A stretch of 64,000 nt of DNA from Ochotona curzoniae (Eukaryota; Chordata; Mammalia; Lagomorpha; Ochotonidae). Under the pieces are notes generated by a model. It was not told the origin of the DNA. It worked only from the letters and a program-made list of their open reading frames with translations, and did no database searches. The DNA lies in assembly GCF_017591425.1 (NCBI RefSeq), contig NW_024464918.1, positions 29,478,001 through 29,542,000 on the forward strand, in the 5' to 3' direction. This document shows positions 20,673-32,654 of this stretch, piece by piece. Each line of letters begins with the position of its first letter. Positions within the stretch are counted from its first letter, which is position 1. The translations under genes were made by a program, and so were the position numbers.

Positions 20673-21769
20673 ACTTTTTAAAAATTCTCTAAAAACTCAG
20701 TATTTTTCCTAAGTGGGTGAAATGGGCATTCAGGTGATCTCAGTGAGGCTACCCATTTGTTAATACACAAATCATTATTTTTCTACTCAGGCCAGTTAAT
20801 GGGGCAGCCATTTTAAGGGAGAACTTCAATATTTTGCATTTATAAATGTGATTGTATATATAAAGCCAGACCAAACTTAAAGCCATTTAAACAATAAACT
20901 GCCTTGCTGCTACTTAGTCGAGTCTCGAGTTATCTTGATTTCAACCTGTCTTGGGTTTCCTGGGCTTGATATCACATGTCTCAATTTCAGCTCAAAATGC
21001 TTTCCAGTCGCCTGTAACTCCACGTGCTTCTGTCTTCAGAGTTACAGTACAGGGGTCATTTTGCCAATGCCAACTTGAGTTGATTCTATTTCTGAACTAT
21101 CTGCCATTCTCATTGCCCCTGTGTCCCAAGGTCAAGAACAGAACCAACTTAGATCGCCAGTGCAGTGAATTTTTTTTTTTAGTCTTTACTTGCTGTCTTG
21201 GCAGTCCTGCTCCACTGCTAAATAACTCACGCCACTGGACAAAGTTCAGAATTCTTAAGCAGCCTCTTGGTGTGATCAGGCAGCTACTAAGCAGAGAGGA
21301 ACACAGGGCGACAGCAGCCACATCGCTCAGAACCCCACCCACTGCCAGTGCAGCGTGGCTGTCGACACTCCCTATCCATCCCCATCAGGCGCCTGTGCCT
21401 TGTACTGATGGGGCTTCAGCCCCTTGTGGAGGTGCCCACCGTTGGGATCCCCTCTTAATCAAACGAAGCCGCTCTCTCTCTCATGACCTGCCCCTGGGTC
21501 ACGTGCTCTTAGGAACAGCCCTGAGGCATCTTTAACTGTGTTAACATGTAATGTCCACATTTTCACAAACATGCTTTCAAGTCCTGTCGCTAGAAAGAAG
21601 GACCCTTGCTCCAGCAGGACTAATGATGCCTTGCTCCTTCTAGATTGTGCTGATGGATGTCGGATGTCAGTCTTGCTGGATCCTTGTCTGGCCTTGTTGC
21701 CATCCCCTGTGCGTGTTTCCTGAAGAAAGTTCTTAGCTTTGTTGTTTTTCTGGTACTGATTGGCAGTGT

Positions 21770-21940
21770 GGGCATCCAGCGCACTGGTTTGGATCCTGGC
21801 TGAAGAACCTACAGCTTGACTGAGTAAGTTACTTTGCTTTACAGCTGTTTCGTTTATTACAGCAGGGAAAGTGCCCCCTGATAGGAGTCTGGTAGCAGTA
21901 GCAGGTACTTAATGTTTGCTATGATTAATGTTACTGAATC
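21770..21940 (+). repeat. MIR element
   Basis: Matches remembered MIR core spacing: 'ggtttggatcctggct..', 'cttgactgagtaagttacttt', then 'gcaggtacttaatgtttgctatg'. Ancient tRNA-derived SINE shared by mammals. Confidence 0.5.
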
Positions 21941-22892
21941 CTTCAGTGTCTCCGAGCAAAGCTCTTGTATTTCAGCTGTTTGATCTGTCTAACAGGGCTT
22001 CTTTGCAGTCTCCCTGCTTACTTACCCAAAAAAGTCTCTCCCAGAACATTCTGCCACCGGAGATGCGCCATGGGAGCCTGTAGAGCGACGGTCACGAGTA
22101 GGGGAGAGGTCTTGGCTGTTGGATCACTGTACATCCAGGCGGCAATGCCCAGCCTCGGGGATGCCCTCCTGTCGTTAAGCGAGGGCTGTCAGTACGTGCC
22201 AGGGGCTGGAGACCCAGAGGGAGCATGAATCAGACTAAGGGAGCTCGGTGGCAGTGCAGAGTGAGAAGACCTTGAGAACAGCCCCAGGATGTGAGGCCTT
22301 AGCCTGCAGCACACGGAGTGGGAAAGACCCCTAGGGTGCAAGTTTGATTCTCAGTGCATTCATCTGGAGGCCAAAAAGCATGGGGCTCCGAGCCTGAGAC
22401 GGACGGGCTTGAGAGAAGTGCGGCCATTTCTCAACAAGAGTGAGGGCAGGGTGCTTACGTGGAGCAGAGGAGTTACACTTCAGACCTCAAAGCTTTTCTC
22501 TTTGTGGTACAGAAATTAGGGGAGACCAAAGAGAAGAGCACTGGTAGCTAGTAGGGACGACCAAGACTGCTGGGTAACGGTGCTCACGTGAGTTTAGAAT
22601 GAACAGATTTACAAGGAAGCAGACCGGAGAGAGAGGACCCTCAGCTTGCTTCATCCAAGGCAGGAGGCCCGGAGGTGGCGGCAGCAGGTGCGGGGGGCGT
22701 AGGAGGAGAGGGGCTTTTGAGTTACAGAGGCAGAAGATTAAGGTTTCTTGGAGAGAAATGGAGAGAGAGGTGTCAACTGGAGGATTTAGGTGAAGTGAAG
22801 GGACAGAACATGAAAATGGCCAAGGAAGGAAACCAAGCTTCTGAAATCATGACTCTGCTTTTTGGTATGTTGGCACTTAAAAAAAAAAAAAC

Positions 22893-23226
22893 TCCTGAGC
22901 CCAGTGCAGCGGCCTAGCAGCTAAGGTCCTCACCTTGCCTGCACCAGGATCCCATATGGGCACTGGTCCTAATCCCGCCAACCCCACTTCTCATCCAGCA
23001 CATTGCTTGTGGCCTGGGAAAGCAGTGGAGGATGGCCCAGTGCCTTGGGATCCTGCACGCACATGGGAGACCTGGAAGAGGTTCCTGGCTTCTGACTTTG
23101 GATCAGCACAGCTCTGACCATAGCAGCCCCTTGGGGAGTGAACCGTGGGATGGACGATCTTCCTCTCTCTCCTCCTCTCAGTATATCTGACTTTCCAATA
23201 AAAATGAATAAATCTTAAGAAAAAAG
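22893..23226 (+). repeat. Young CSINE
   Basis: 'gagcccagtgcagcggcctagcagctaaggtcctcacc' head, 'cactggtcctaatcccgcc' B-box region, tail 'ccaataaaaatgaataaatctt'. Confidence 0.9.
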
Positions 23227-23836
23227 GAAACAATAGCTCCTGAGTGGCAGGCTGCTCGGGCCTTCTGGTAATGCCCTGGGGTTCTTCCTGTGCATTTCTC
23301 GGATTCGCTTTGGATTTGCTGTGTCATGGAGCTGTCTGCCTGTCAGAACCTGAAAATTTGCATCTTCTAATGAGGCCTCTCCTCCAGCATGTCCGCACAT
23401 GGTCTGCAGATCACTCCAGTGCCGTCAAGCCTAAGCATAGTACAGTGGGTCTGTGCCCAGCAGCGCCCAGGACAGACTGCACTTACCTGTTTCTGTCTGT
23501 CCCTGCCTCTCTCTCTTCTTCCGCCTTCCCTCTCTTGTTTGTATTTCAGAGTGAATGAGCAGTTTTTTTCATTGTGCCATCTGTCTAACCTTCCAGTGTA
23601 ACTATCTTAAAATTGGTGGTTAAATCGGTATTCAGTATTCGCATTCCTATGCCTATACCAATATTGTTTACAGCTGTGAAATGCAGTATACTTAGTCATG
23701 GCTTTCTTTTAAAGAACTACATCTTCTTTTGATGGAGCAGTTCTTTTGTTTTTTTTTTAAAGTTCTCATCGTTTGGTCCAGTCTTAAGACAGCGGCCACC
23801 ATGAAGGCGGCTGCAGAAGGTGTCAATGGCACTGTC

Positions 23837-24163
23837 TTTTTAAAAAATTATTATTTATTGTAAAATCACATATACAGAGAGGAGGAGAGACAGAGAAGAA
23901 GATCTTCCATCCGAAGACTCACTCCCCAAGTGACCACAACGGCTGGTGCTGTGGCCAATGCGAAGCCAGAAACCAGAAGCTCTTCCGGGTCTCCCATGTG
24001 GGTGCAGGCTCCCAAGTCTTTGGGCTGTCCTCCACTGCTTTCCCAGGTCACAAGCAGGGAGCTGGATGGGAAATGGGGCTGCCAGGATTAGAACCGGCGC
24101 CCATATGGGATCCTGGTGCATTCAAGGCGAGGGCTTTAACCACTATGCTATCACGCCGGCCCT
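23837..24163 (-). repeat. Young CSINE, antisense
   Basis: 'catatacagagaggaggagagacagagaagaagatcttcc' through 'gctatcacgccggccc'. Near-consensus head with an intact B box. Confidence 0.9.
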
Positions 24164-24318
24164 ATGGAGCAGTTTTCAATCACAAGAAAACTGGTGAAGG
24201 AACAGGTAATTCCCGTGTTTTGTCGGTCCAACCTTGCTCATTAGCATCTCATTTGAGCATAGAACCTTTGTAATGATTGAATCAATGTGGAGCCACAGTT
24301 TTTAGTGCTTTATTTATG

Positions 24319-24490
24319 TTAAAGATTTATATATTTAACTGGAAGGCTAGTGGCAGAGAAGGAGAGATGAGCAGGTATGTTACGTGCACTGATTCACTCC
24401 CACGTGGCCCTAACAGTGTGTGGGGCCCGAGCCCCTCCTCGGGTGGGGTGCTGGTGCCGCAAGCTGTGCTTCACCATGCTATGCCGCAGC
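24319..24490 (-). repeat. Old CSINE fragment, antisense
   Basis: 'aaagatttatatatttaactggaaggctagtggcagagaaggagagatgag' and 'tgattcactcccacgtggcc'. It lacks the middle of the element. Confidence 0.5.
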
Positions 24491-24645
24491 ATTATGAACG
24501 TGCTCTGTGCTTCATTTGATTCTCTCAGCTTCTCTCCAGTGTCCGTTTCCTCTCCAGGACGCTCCATCCAGGACCCGTTGGTATCCCCTCTGCTCCTCTC
24601 AGTAAGCACGTTTCTCACCTGCCCCTTCTCCATGAACGTCCTCTT

Positions 24646-24661
24646 CCCCCCCCCCCCCCCA
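24646..24661 (+). repeat. Poly(C) tract
   Basis: Run of about 15 C, read through as polyproline in a chance frame. Confidence 0.8.
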
Positions 24662-25159
24662 GGTAGAATAAGACTTGATTTTTTTTCTTCCGTTTCATGA
24701 AGTGGGTGTCCTGTTACACTGCTGCTCGTTTGTGTGTCCCAGCACATTTTCTTACAAGGGCACTCATGGATAACATGGCCACTCTGGGTGTTTTCCATGG
24801 AGCCACCTCTGGGTCCCCTGTGCTCCGGGCCACTGCTGCCTGGGTATTGCTACCCTGTGACCTCCAGCCCTCGACTCTGGAACTGCATGTCCTGGTCCCT
24901 TGGGATGCTACCGCACGTCCTGGGGCTGGTGCCTTCTGTCCTGGTGTGTGGTGTGAGTGAAATTTCATCCCCAGTTGTGTGGCTTGAAAGCATCGTGCAC
25001 TAGGGCCATTGCCCTTCCTGCCTGCCCCACCACAGAGAGCCTGAGGATCCCCTTTGTTCTGCCCTGGGCTGTGTCTTCTGTTTTCTGTACCCCATGTTCT
25101 ACCTGTGTTGATTCAGTCCTTGGTTTGGGGGGTGTACACACTGTGCTCTTGAGAATGCG

Positions 25160-25460
25160 TAGGATTTTGGTTTGGATTATGGTTTGGGTGCCCCCCCAAG
25201 TCCCATGTAGTAGAGGTGTGGCCCCCAAAGTCTTGTACTAATGGCTCACAGTGTGTGCTGATGGATTAAGGGTAGACGGGATCTAATTATGGTATCTAGG
25301 AGGTGGGTCTGGGGAAGCCGCGAGCTCCTGGGGAGTGAACTGAGCCCCCTGCCCATGTCTCTTGCTGAGGACTTCGTCGGGCCCCCGTCCCTCTTGTTAC
25401 CGTGCAGTTGCTATGTGTTCAGTGTGCTGGCTGCCAGTGCAGTTCTTCCTGAAGATTAAC
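25160..25460 (+). repeat. MaLR-type LTR fragment
   Basis: 'ttatggtttgggtgccccc...' then '..gtactaatggctcac', 'taggaggtgggtctgggg' and 'gttaccgtgcag' follow the order of MST/MLT1-type MaLR LTRs as I remember them. Old and decayed. Confidence 0.45.
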
Positions 25461-25589
25461 TCACTAGATTAAGGAAAGGGTCAAGCCTGCCCAGCAGGAC
25501 TCTGGAATGTGCAACTCAGAACTCGATGATCACCCCTGGAGCTGACATTCTCCTGCTAGGCCCTATTTTGAGATGTTTCACAGCAACGG

Positions 25590-25880
25590 TAAGTCCCAGT
25601 TAAACAGCAGAACTGCTCATCCACCCACAGACTCAGGCAGATCAGAGCACACTTGGCTGTCAACAGTTTCAAAACAACACGCCAGCATCCTATCACGACC
25701 AGTTCAAGGAAGTCCGCAAGCACCATGGGTGCCGTGCTCAAGGATCCGTGCTGCCGTCCCCTGCTTTCCCAGGCACGAGGGCAGGCAGAGAGCAGCATCA
25801 GAAGTGGAGCATCCAGGAATCCAGCTGGCACCAGCATTGCTGGTGGCATCTAAAACCATGGTGCCACACACCAGCCCTTC
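25590..25880 (-). repeat. Old CSINE, antisense
   Basis: 'cccctgctttcccaggcacgagggcagg', 'atcagaagtggagcatccagg', head end 'atggtgccacacaccagccc'. The tail half is degenerate. Confidence 0.6.
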
Positions 25881-26019
25881 TCTGTCTTGTTGGAAATGAA
25901 ATTATTCGGATGCTGAAGGTTCGGAACAGATAGTTGGTGCCTGTTCTTCATCTAGAGTATTTTGATCTATTTTCTTGGAGTTATTTTTCTGTTTTTTTTT
26001 AAATTATTCCTATTTTTTT

Positions 26020-26280
26020 AATTTGTTTTTAAATATTTTGTTGATTTCAAATCTCATCTACTGGTTCACCCCCCAGGTGCCTCCAGTGGCCCAGGCTGCA
26101 TCAGGCCTGAAGCCAGGATGTGGAATGCTCTCTGGGTCTCCCACATGCGTGGAGGTCAGCTTCCTTACTTCTTCAGCAGCCCCAGGATCTGCGTTAGAGC
26201 TAATCAAGTCAGGAGCCCGGGCCGAGAGTTGAACCCAGGTCACCCGATGGGGATGTCAGGCGTCTTACCCACCAACGTGA
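26020..26280 (-). repeat. Old CSINE, antisense
   Basis: 'ctactggttcaccccccaggtgcctccagtggcc', 'tgggtctcccacatgcgtgg', 'gttgaacccaggtcacccgatgggg'. Confidence 0.6.
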
Positions 26281-27199
26281 ACATCTATTCCCGGTTGTTC
26301 CTTTTCTTGATAACTTCCTGTTTTTGTTTCATAGATACAGTGTCTTCTCGTGTCTATGAGAAAGTATTAACAAGAACTTAACTTGCTTTCCCTGCCCCCC
26401 ACAACCTGTTTATTTTCTTCCAAATTATTTTTGAAAGAAAAAATAATTTGTTGGGCTGTCTTCCATGTTAGATGCTTTCCTAAGACATTTGCTCAGCTTT
26501 GGCCGTCTCAAGATTCACAGTGGAAATTGAAAGCAGGTTGGATGCCCCAAGTATATTATGACAGTGTCAACTTTCAGCAGCGCTGAACGGTGACCGTGCA
26601 GGCCACATGCAGAGAACTTGGAATGTTGCTCAGAGTTTTCCCTCTTGGAGCAGCTTCTCTAGAGAACATTTTCTTGTTTCCCACTAGCAGGTAAAGTGGA
26701 TGTGATATAGCTTTTACAGGATTTCTGTGTTCATCGTACATTCTGACCCTAATTACTTCTTAGTAAAATTACTCATGTCTTCAGGCAGGTCAGTCAACTT
26801 CTGATGCAAACACCGTCTCTTTTAACTTCGGCAGAGGGAATATCTTTTAGAGTTCTCCAGAAATAGAGAAGGGAATGAGAGATCTTGTTGATTCTTAATT
26901 TTGAGCCAATGCTTATTTCAGCCAGCCGTTCCTCATTCACGAAATACCGGTGGGCCCGGGCTGTGAAACTTTTTGATATTGCCGTTGTGCACACTGGGCC
27001 ACTTTGCAGTGTTCCCGCTGCAGGTGGAAATGGAGGATTTCTTGTTCCCTTTCAGCAGTGTGCTTTCCAGCTCGCAGAAATGCTTTGCTATTATTGTGGG
27101 TTAAGAAACGAGCATTCCTTGCAGTCCTTGGGGCTGGATGAAAGGTCCAGTTGTTACATGTGTGCAGTTCGCTGTCTTCACCCACAAATCTCTCCATCA

Positions 27200-28010
27200 G
27201 GAGTTTTACCTGCAGCATTGTGCAGGTGTACCAACATATTTTTACCCAGTTACCACTAGGAGTTGCTTCCAGATTTTTCTCATGATAAAAATTATGCAAT
27301 ATTGTTGTACATACCTTTCCTTCCCTGTGTACATGAAGCTGTTGCACTTAAAACAATTGCTACTGTTGTCCTATCACTGGTACCTATTTCTCCACATCCT
27401 TACCAGCACTGGGGGAAACTTTTGGCCAATCTGACAGGTGGAAAATGACACCTCCTTGTTGTCATTTGTACCTCCTTGCTGTGGCTGCTCAGGCCATTGT
27501 GGTCATGAGGATCCCTGCAGCTTGCTGACCTGATCTAAGCCGCTTAGCCCTGAAATTCCAGAAGTGGACCAAATCTCCTGAGGCCAGCAGATAAGGGCCA
27601 TGGTGCTCCAGGCTCTGAGCCATTGTTGGGTCTCTCCCTCTGGGCGGAAGCTAGGTTCCCTGTCCTCAAGACATCTGAGGATTCCTGTGGAGAGACCCAG
27701 GTGGCCCCACACTCAGCCTCCTGCCAGTGGAGAGCTGGCCTAGCTGCAGCTAAGCAGACTTGTTCAGATTGTGTCTATTTTCCTGTTGGGATATTAGAAA
27801 AAAAGAATACTTATTTTAAAAATATAAAATGTATATGTCTTTTGTTATTCCTGGTGCAAATGTTTTCTCATTATTGAATGGTTTTCAAGCTTTATGCTCA
27901 TTAACTAACTTCTTGTGTAGTCTAAAATATAATACTTTTATATGTTATTTACCAAGAGGTCTTTGGCTCCTTTAGGACCATAAAAGTAGTTTCCTTAATT
28001 TGTTACTTTT
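27200..28010. repeat. Ancient L1 3' region, fragmented
   Basis: 'ctatttctccacatccttaccagcactgg..ttttggccaatctgacaggtgg' (about 27,385-27,440) is characteristic old-L1 sequence. The AT-rich 27,800-28,010 stretch with 'gcaaatgttttctcattattg' looks like a further piece. Between them, 27,480-27,780 is unassigned. Confidence 0.55.
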
Positions 28011-28034
28011 TTTTTAAATGTAGTTTTTTGTTTT

Positions 28035-28310
28035 ATTTTTAAGATTTATTTATTTGAAAGACAGAGTTCCAAAGAGGGGAGAGAGGTGGAGATCTTGCAC
28101 GTGCAAGGTCACTCCCCAAATGGCTTAAACAGAGATGGGCTAGACTGAAGCCAGGTTTCCTACATGAGTGCAGGGGCCCAAGCACTTGCATTCCCAGGCA
28201 CAGCAGCAGGGAGCCGGATTGGAAGTGAAGCAACCTGTACTGAATTCGAGGCCAATAAAAGATGCTGAGGCTGCAGGCTGTGGCTTTATGTGCAATGCCA
28301 GCACACTGGT
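28035..28310 (-). repeat. CSINE, antisense
   Basis: 'aagatttatttatttgaaagacagagttcc', 'cactccccaaatggcttaaacag', 'cagcagggagccggattggaag'. The head end carries an unusual 'ggccaataaaagatgctgagg'. Confidence 0.75.
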
Positions 28311-28469
28311 TGCCTGGGAAGGTTTTATTTAGTAAGATCTTTAAAAAAATCTGTTTTAGTTTTATATCAAATGGGGGTTGCATTCCTTATTTATTTTTGT
28401 GAAGATTGATTTTTATTGTAAAGGCAGATCTACGGAACAGAAACTTGGAGGTGATCTCATGCTGCCAGA

Positions 28470-28762
28470 AATGGTTTCTCAACAGGCTAATCCTCTGCCT
28501 GCAGTGCTGGCATCCCACACAAGTGCTGGTTCCAGTCCCAGCTGCTCCACTTCCCATGCAGCTCCTTGGGCTGGAGAGAACAGTGGAGGATGGCCCAAAA
28601 CCTTGCGACCCTGTACCCACATGGGAGCCCCAGAGGAGACTCTTGGTTTCAGACCAGCTCAGCTCCAGTCACTGTGGGCATTTGGGGATGAACTAGCAGA
28701 TGGAATACCTCTCTATCTGTTCTTCTTTCTCCCTCTCAAACTGAAATAAGTAAAATGTAAAA
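28470..28762 (+). repeat. CSINE
   Basis: 'gcagtgctggcatcccacacaagtgctggttccagtccc', 'catgggagccccagaggagactc', 'tttggggatgaactagcagatgg'. The tail has been lost to 'gaaataagtaaaatg'. Confidence 0.75.
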
Positions 28763-29599
28763 GAGAGAAAACCCAGTTTGCCAGATTGTCTGCCAAGCAG
28801 GAGACAACAGGATTATTGCAGGTACTTACGCTAAGTCCTGGTGAGTCAGGCAGGTAGGCCAGTCACACAGGGCAGTGGCTAAGTCCCCAGAGAATTCAAG
28901 TAGGTGAGCTGCAGCCTGGGGCTAGCATCACACACAGCCTTCCACCCCAGGGCTGAAAACAGGAAGGCTCAGCTGTGGCACAAAGGGCTTTTAACTTTCT
29001 TGGTTTTTTCATCAGTTGTTTTTCATTTTGGGGAGCAGGACGTGGCTTGGAGTTGCGAACTGTGCATCTTCAGATTGTCTTTAGATGAGGCGCCTGGAGA
29101 AGCCTGACAGGGCGCAGGTGGGGCTGGGCAAAGGGGGCTTCCTCCTCGTGCCCCCCCCCCCGTCGGGTTCCCCACAGGGGGCTCTTCAGTTCCCAGGTGG
29201 AGACACCCTGTCTTCCAGAGGACACCCCTCGCCTGCGGCCTGGCCACTTCTGGCTGCAAGAGGTCACCTCTTAGTTTCTGTTCTGTTTGCGGCTCTAACC
29301 TGAGGAAAAAACGCAGTACTTTTTTGGGTAACTTGACATCAAGTTCCTCAGCTGGGCAATTGGTCTTTCAGGTATTGGGGGCTTTAGGGCCTTGGGCTGG
29401 GAGGCAGGGTCCTGTCTCCCACATGTTTTGTTTTTTTGTCTTGTGTTTTTCTAGTTTTTTTTTTCTCTTTTAATAACAAAACCGTTTACCATTAGAGGCA
29501 GTGCTTTATGTAAAATGTTTTAACAAGGGACACTAGGTATAGGCTAGCCCGCATGCTCCGCACGCGGTGTGGGTCTTGGCAGGCCCGACTTGCTCCTCT

Positions 29600-29745
29600 C
29601 TGTAGACACCGGCGGTTGCATGAGCCTGGCCACAGAGGACCCAGTGCTGTTCATCTTGAGGGCTGAGTAATACTCCGCGGCGGGTACCCCGTTTTCCTGA
29701 TCTATTCATCCGCTGCGTTTGTGAAATGAAACCTGAGCATCTTTG
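29600..29745 (+). repeat. Old L1-like fragment upstream of the SNX24 CpG island
   Basis: 'gagggctgagtaatactccgcgg' and 'gatctattcatccgctgcgtttg' correspond to the common L1 motif 'gctgagtaatattcca..ccattcatc', here enriched in CpG changes at the island edge. Confidence 0.45.
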
Positions 29746-29798
29746 CGCCCTGGCGACGCTGCGTTCCCAGGCACCCCCTCCGCCACCGCCACCACCAC

Positions 29799-29816
29799 AA
29801 ACACACACACACACAG
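29799..29816 (+). repeat. (CA)n microsatellite
   Basis: Short CA run at the upstream edge of the CpG island. Confidence 0.85.
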
Positions 29817-29829
29817 GGCTATCTGGAGA

Positions 29830-30690
29830 TGGGACGCTGCGGCCAGGGCTGAGGGTCTCAGTGCGGCCGCTGCCCGCCAGGGTGGGAACGAATGCAGCCG
29901 ACCCACCCCGAGCCTCCGTCTTCCCCAGGGCGGCGGTGTCCCGCAGGCAGGGGCGTCGGGAACCGGGCGCGGCCGCCGCGCTCCGCAGGCTCAGGGCTGC
30001 AGGCCCCGCCTCTCCCGCCGGCCGCGCTCGCCTCTCCCGCGGCGGCCCGGGCTGCCCGGCCGGCTCCAGCGCCTCGGGCCCCCGGCCTCCCTCCAGCCCC
30101 GGCACGCCCCGGCGCCAGGCGCGGCGCGCTCGGCGGAGCAGACCCCGCGGCGGCCGCGCAGTCTCGGGCCCGCGGGAGAGGCGGGGCGGCCGGGCCGGGG
30201 GCGGAGCGGCGGCCGCAGCTCGGAGCCCGTCCCCGCGCTCGGCCGGCCGCCCGGCTGGCGCGGCCATGGAGGTCTACATCCCGTCCTTTCGCTACGAGGA
30301 GAGCGACCTGGAGCGGGGATACACGGTAGGCGCGGCCGCGGCCCGCGCGGGACCCCGCCAGGCCCCTGCGGCCGCCGCGCCCGGGGCCGCCCCGCAGCCG
30401 CCGCCCGTGCGCGCGTCGCCCCGGCTGCCCTCTCCCCTCCCCCGGCCCCTGGGGAAGGGCTGCGCCCCGGCGCGGTTGTCAAGGAGACCGGAGCTGGTGC
30501 GCGGCGGCTGAGGGGCGCGGGCCGTCCCCGGAGCCCCTGCCCTGCCCGGTGCGGGCCCGCCGGCCGCGGGGCTTCGGGGCCGCAGCGCTGCGGGACGGGG
30601 CGCTCGCCCTGGCCGGCGCCGCGCGGGGTTGGCGCGGCCGACCCCGGCGTCCCGGCTCGGGAGGGCTGGGCGACAGGTTCCTGCCGGCTT
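29830..30690 (+). promoter_or_regulatory. SNX24: CpG-island promoter of SNX24
   Basis: CpG density rises abruptly at about 29,830 and falls after about 30,690, whereas CpGs are scarce elsewhere outside young SINEs. The block is TATA-less and has GC boxes ('gggcgg' types around 30,180-30,205 and CCGCCC types on the other strand). It surrounds the SNX24 start codon. The transcription start is not visible from sequence. Long open frames on both strands here are by-products of GC richness. Confidence 0.85.
30266..30325 (+). CDS. SNX24: SNX24 first coding exon
   Basis: ATG in a strong Kozak setting (gcggccATGg). Twenty codons MEVYIPSFRYEESDLERGYT are followed by donor 'gtaggc' in phase 0. This is the N-terminus of sorting nexin 24, a small protein of about 169 residues that is essentially one PX domain binding phosphatidylinositol phosphates on endosomal membranes. 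The order SNX2 then SNX24 on one strand agrees with human 5q23. Exon 2 (continuing VFKIEV...) was looked for and is absent, so intron 1 exceeds 33.6 kb. Confidence 0.95.
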
Positions 30691-32145
30691 CGGAGTTCCA
30701 CGGGATTCCTTGAGGCGGGGGAGGTGTTACTTTGTTTCACAATCGTCATTGGAAGCAACGTGTGTGTCATCCCCGCTGGAAACGCAGGTGTTGACTGGGG
30801 GGGGGGCGCCCCAAGTTTGTTCAGTCCGGTGCTCACCGGGCGGTGTGGGGCGAGGGACGCCGCGTGTGGGGCCAGGTGGGTTTGTACACCTGTGGCCGGC
30901 AGCCCTGCTGGGGGGGGGCAGTGCCTCCTGATAAGCGGCAGTTTACGCCCAGTCGTTAAGGAGAACAGGTGGGCCAGTTCCTGCTTGCTGTTAAGCTTCG
31001 TTTTCTCGTTTTCCAACGCCTGTACCACTTCTTTCATCTTACCGGTTTGTCTAGGCCTCGGGCAAAAAAGTGTCCGAATGTTGTGCTAAAGTCACTGCTG
31101 CTGCTACGGCCCTTCCTCATTTGATGCGAAATCAAATATTGGCTGGGGGCTTAGGGTAGTGATTAACCTTTATTAAAGAGCTTTCACGCGCTTTGGCCTG
31201 AGAGTCAGCATGGCTCTACTGCTTATTTTGTTAGCGCCTGTTGGAACCTAGCAGATCTGAATCTTTTAGGGTTAGGACAGGATGGCAGGGAGCTGTCTGC
31301 ATTTTATTCACCTCTGATTCACTCAGTTGCACACTGCTAGTTTCATTTAAACCCCTCTCCCCTCCCATAAATATTATTGGTATCTGATGACAGTGTGTTT
31401 GAACCCTTTTGTCTTCAGAGCAAGAACTAAGCCACCCTCTCAAAGGGAGATTTAGAATGAAGAGCAGTGATTAAAAAAGACATCCAGGGAGTGTGTGGGC
31501 TTTTAGAATTAAATACACAGCTGGGTCCACGTGTCCCCAGACAAGTACTTGAAGTGCTTCAACCCTGAGGAAGCTGTCGTGGACCCCATGCGCAGTGGTG
31601 GTTGTTATTTATATAAATAATCCTATCTAGTGTGTTAACATTTGGGCGGTCGTTAAGTGTCTTGCTTTAAAACACTTAAACGTGAACCCGTTCAAGGCTT
31701 TCTCCCTGGAACAGTATCCATGTCTGCTTAACGGAAAATCTCGGCTGACTTTGGTTCTGCCAGGTGGCGAGCCTGTGGTGGGAGCCTGTCATGGTCCTGG
31801 GGGCGCCCTCCTGTCTTGCAGGCTTTCTCTGTGGGCTCTGAGGAAAAGAAGGCTGCCACTTAGGGGCCCAGGTCTTGAGAGCCAAGGGCCCGGCGGCTTT
31901 AGTGGTCCAGGGCTGCACCAGTGGACCACTGCCCGATGTCAGCTTGCTTCTTTGGATGGGCTTCCACCACCTCGACATTTTTCATCTTTTTATTATTTGG
32001 GGTGCACCTGCTAGTCCCCAGGCTCTGCTTTGGAAGGATATCTCCTCCCAGGAGGTTAGAAGGCTGCTTTGGCTGTGGGAGTTGCTGCACTCATGAAGTT
32101 TATGGGAAGGATGTGAGCGCATTCTCACAGCATTGCTGTTCCACT

Positions 32146-32476
32146 TATTTTTTAAATTTTTATTTATTTTGAAAGTAGATCTGCAGGGAGAAGAAGAGTT
32201 GAGAGAGAGAGAGAAGGTCTTCCATCCAGTGGTCCATTTCCCACATGGCTACAATGGCCAGAGCTGAGCCAATCTGAAGCAAGGGACCAGGAGCTTCTTC
32301 TGGGTCTCCCACACGGGTGCAGGGTCCCAAGGCTCTGGGCTGTCCTTGACTTCCCTCCCAGGCCACAGCAGGGAGCTGGACGGGAAATGAAGCAGCCAGG
32401 CTATGAATCAGCGCTTCCATGGTATGCCAGCATTTGCGGATGGAAGATAAGCTAGTTGAGCCATTGTGCCTGCCCC
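32146..32476 (-). repeat. CSINE, antisense
   Basis: 'ttatttattttgaaagtagatctgcaggg' through 'agttgagccattgtgcctgcccc', full length. Confidence 0.85.
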
Positions 32477-32650
32477 TGCTGTTCCACTTCTAGTCCAGCT
32501 CCCTGTTGATGGTCTGGGAGGAGCAGCCAGAGCTGGCCCACGTGTCTGAGTCCCTGTTTCTCCCTCCAGCCCCCACATGGGAGACTTGGATGAAACTGGA
32601 AGGAGCTCTCGCAGACAGCGGCTTAACATTCCATGCCACAATGTTGGCTT
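32477..32650 (+). repeat. CSINE fragment
   Basis: 'tgctgttccacttctagtccagctccctgttgatggtctgggagg' then 'cccacatgggagacttgg'. Abuts the antisense copies on both sides. Confidence 0.6.
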
Positions 32651-32654
32651 CTCA

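Larger units (their letters stand above)
17160..29600. other. SNX2-SNX24 intergenic region
   Basis: This is about 12.6 kb between the SNX2 poly(A) signal and the SNX24 CpG island. It holds SINEs, one MIR, a MaLR LTR piece and old L1 pieces (listed separately). Nothing recognisable was found in 17,160-18,625, 18,930-20,355, 20,675-21,765, 21,945-22,890, 23,230-23,835, 24,495-25,160, 26,285-27,195 and 28,765-29,595. No coding exon was supported there. Confidence 0.7.

Noticed and set aside
29533..31089. Long open frames on both strands around the CpG island (up to 448 aa)
   Set aside because: They overlap in several frames, are Pro/Arg/Ala-rich, and arise from GC-rich DNA with few stops. Only the 20-codon SNX24 exon is supported by homology and a splice donor.
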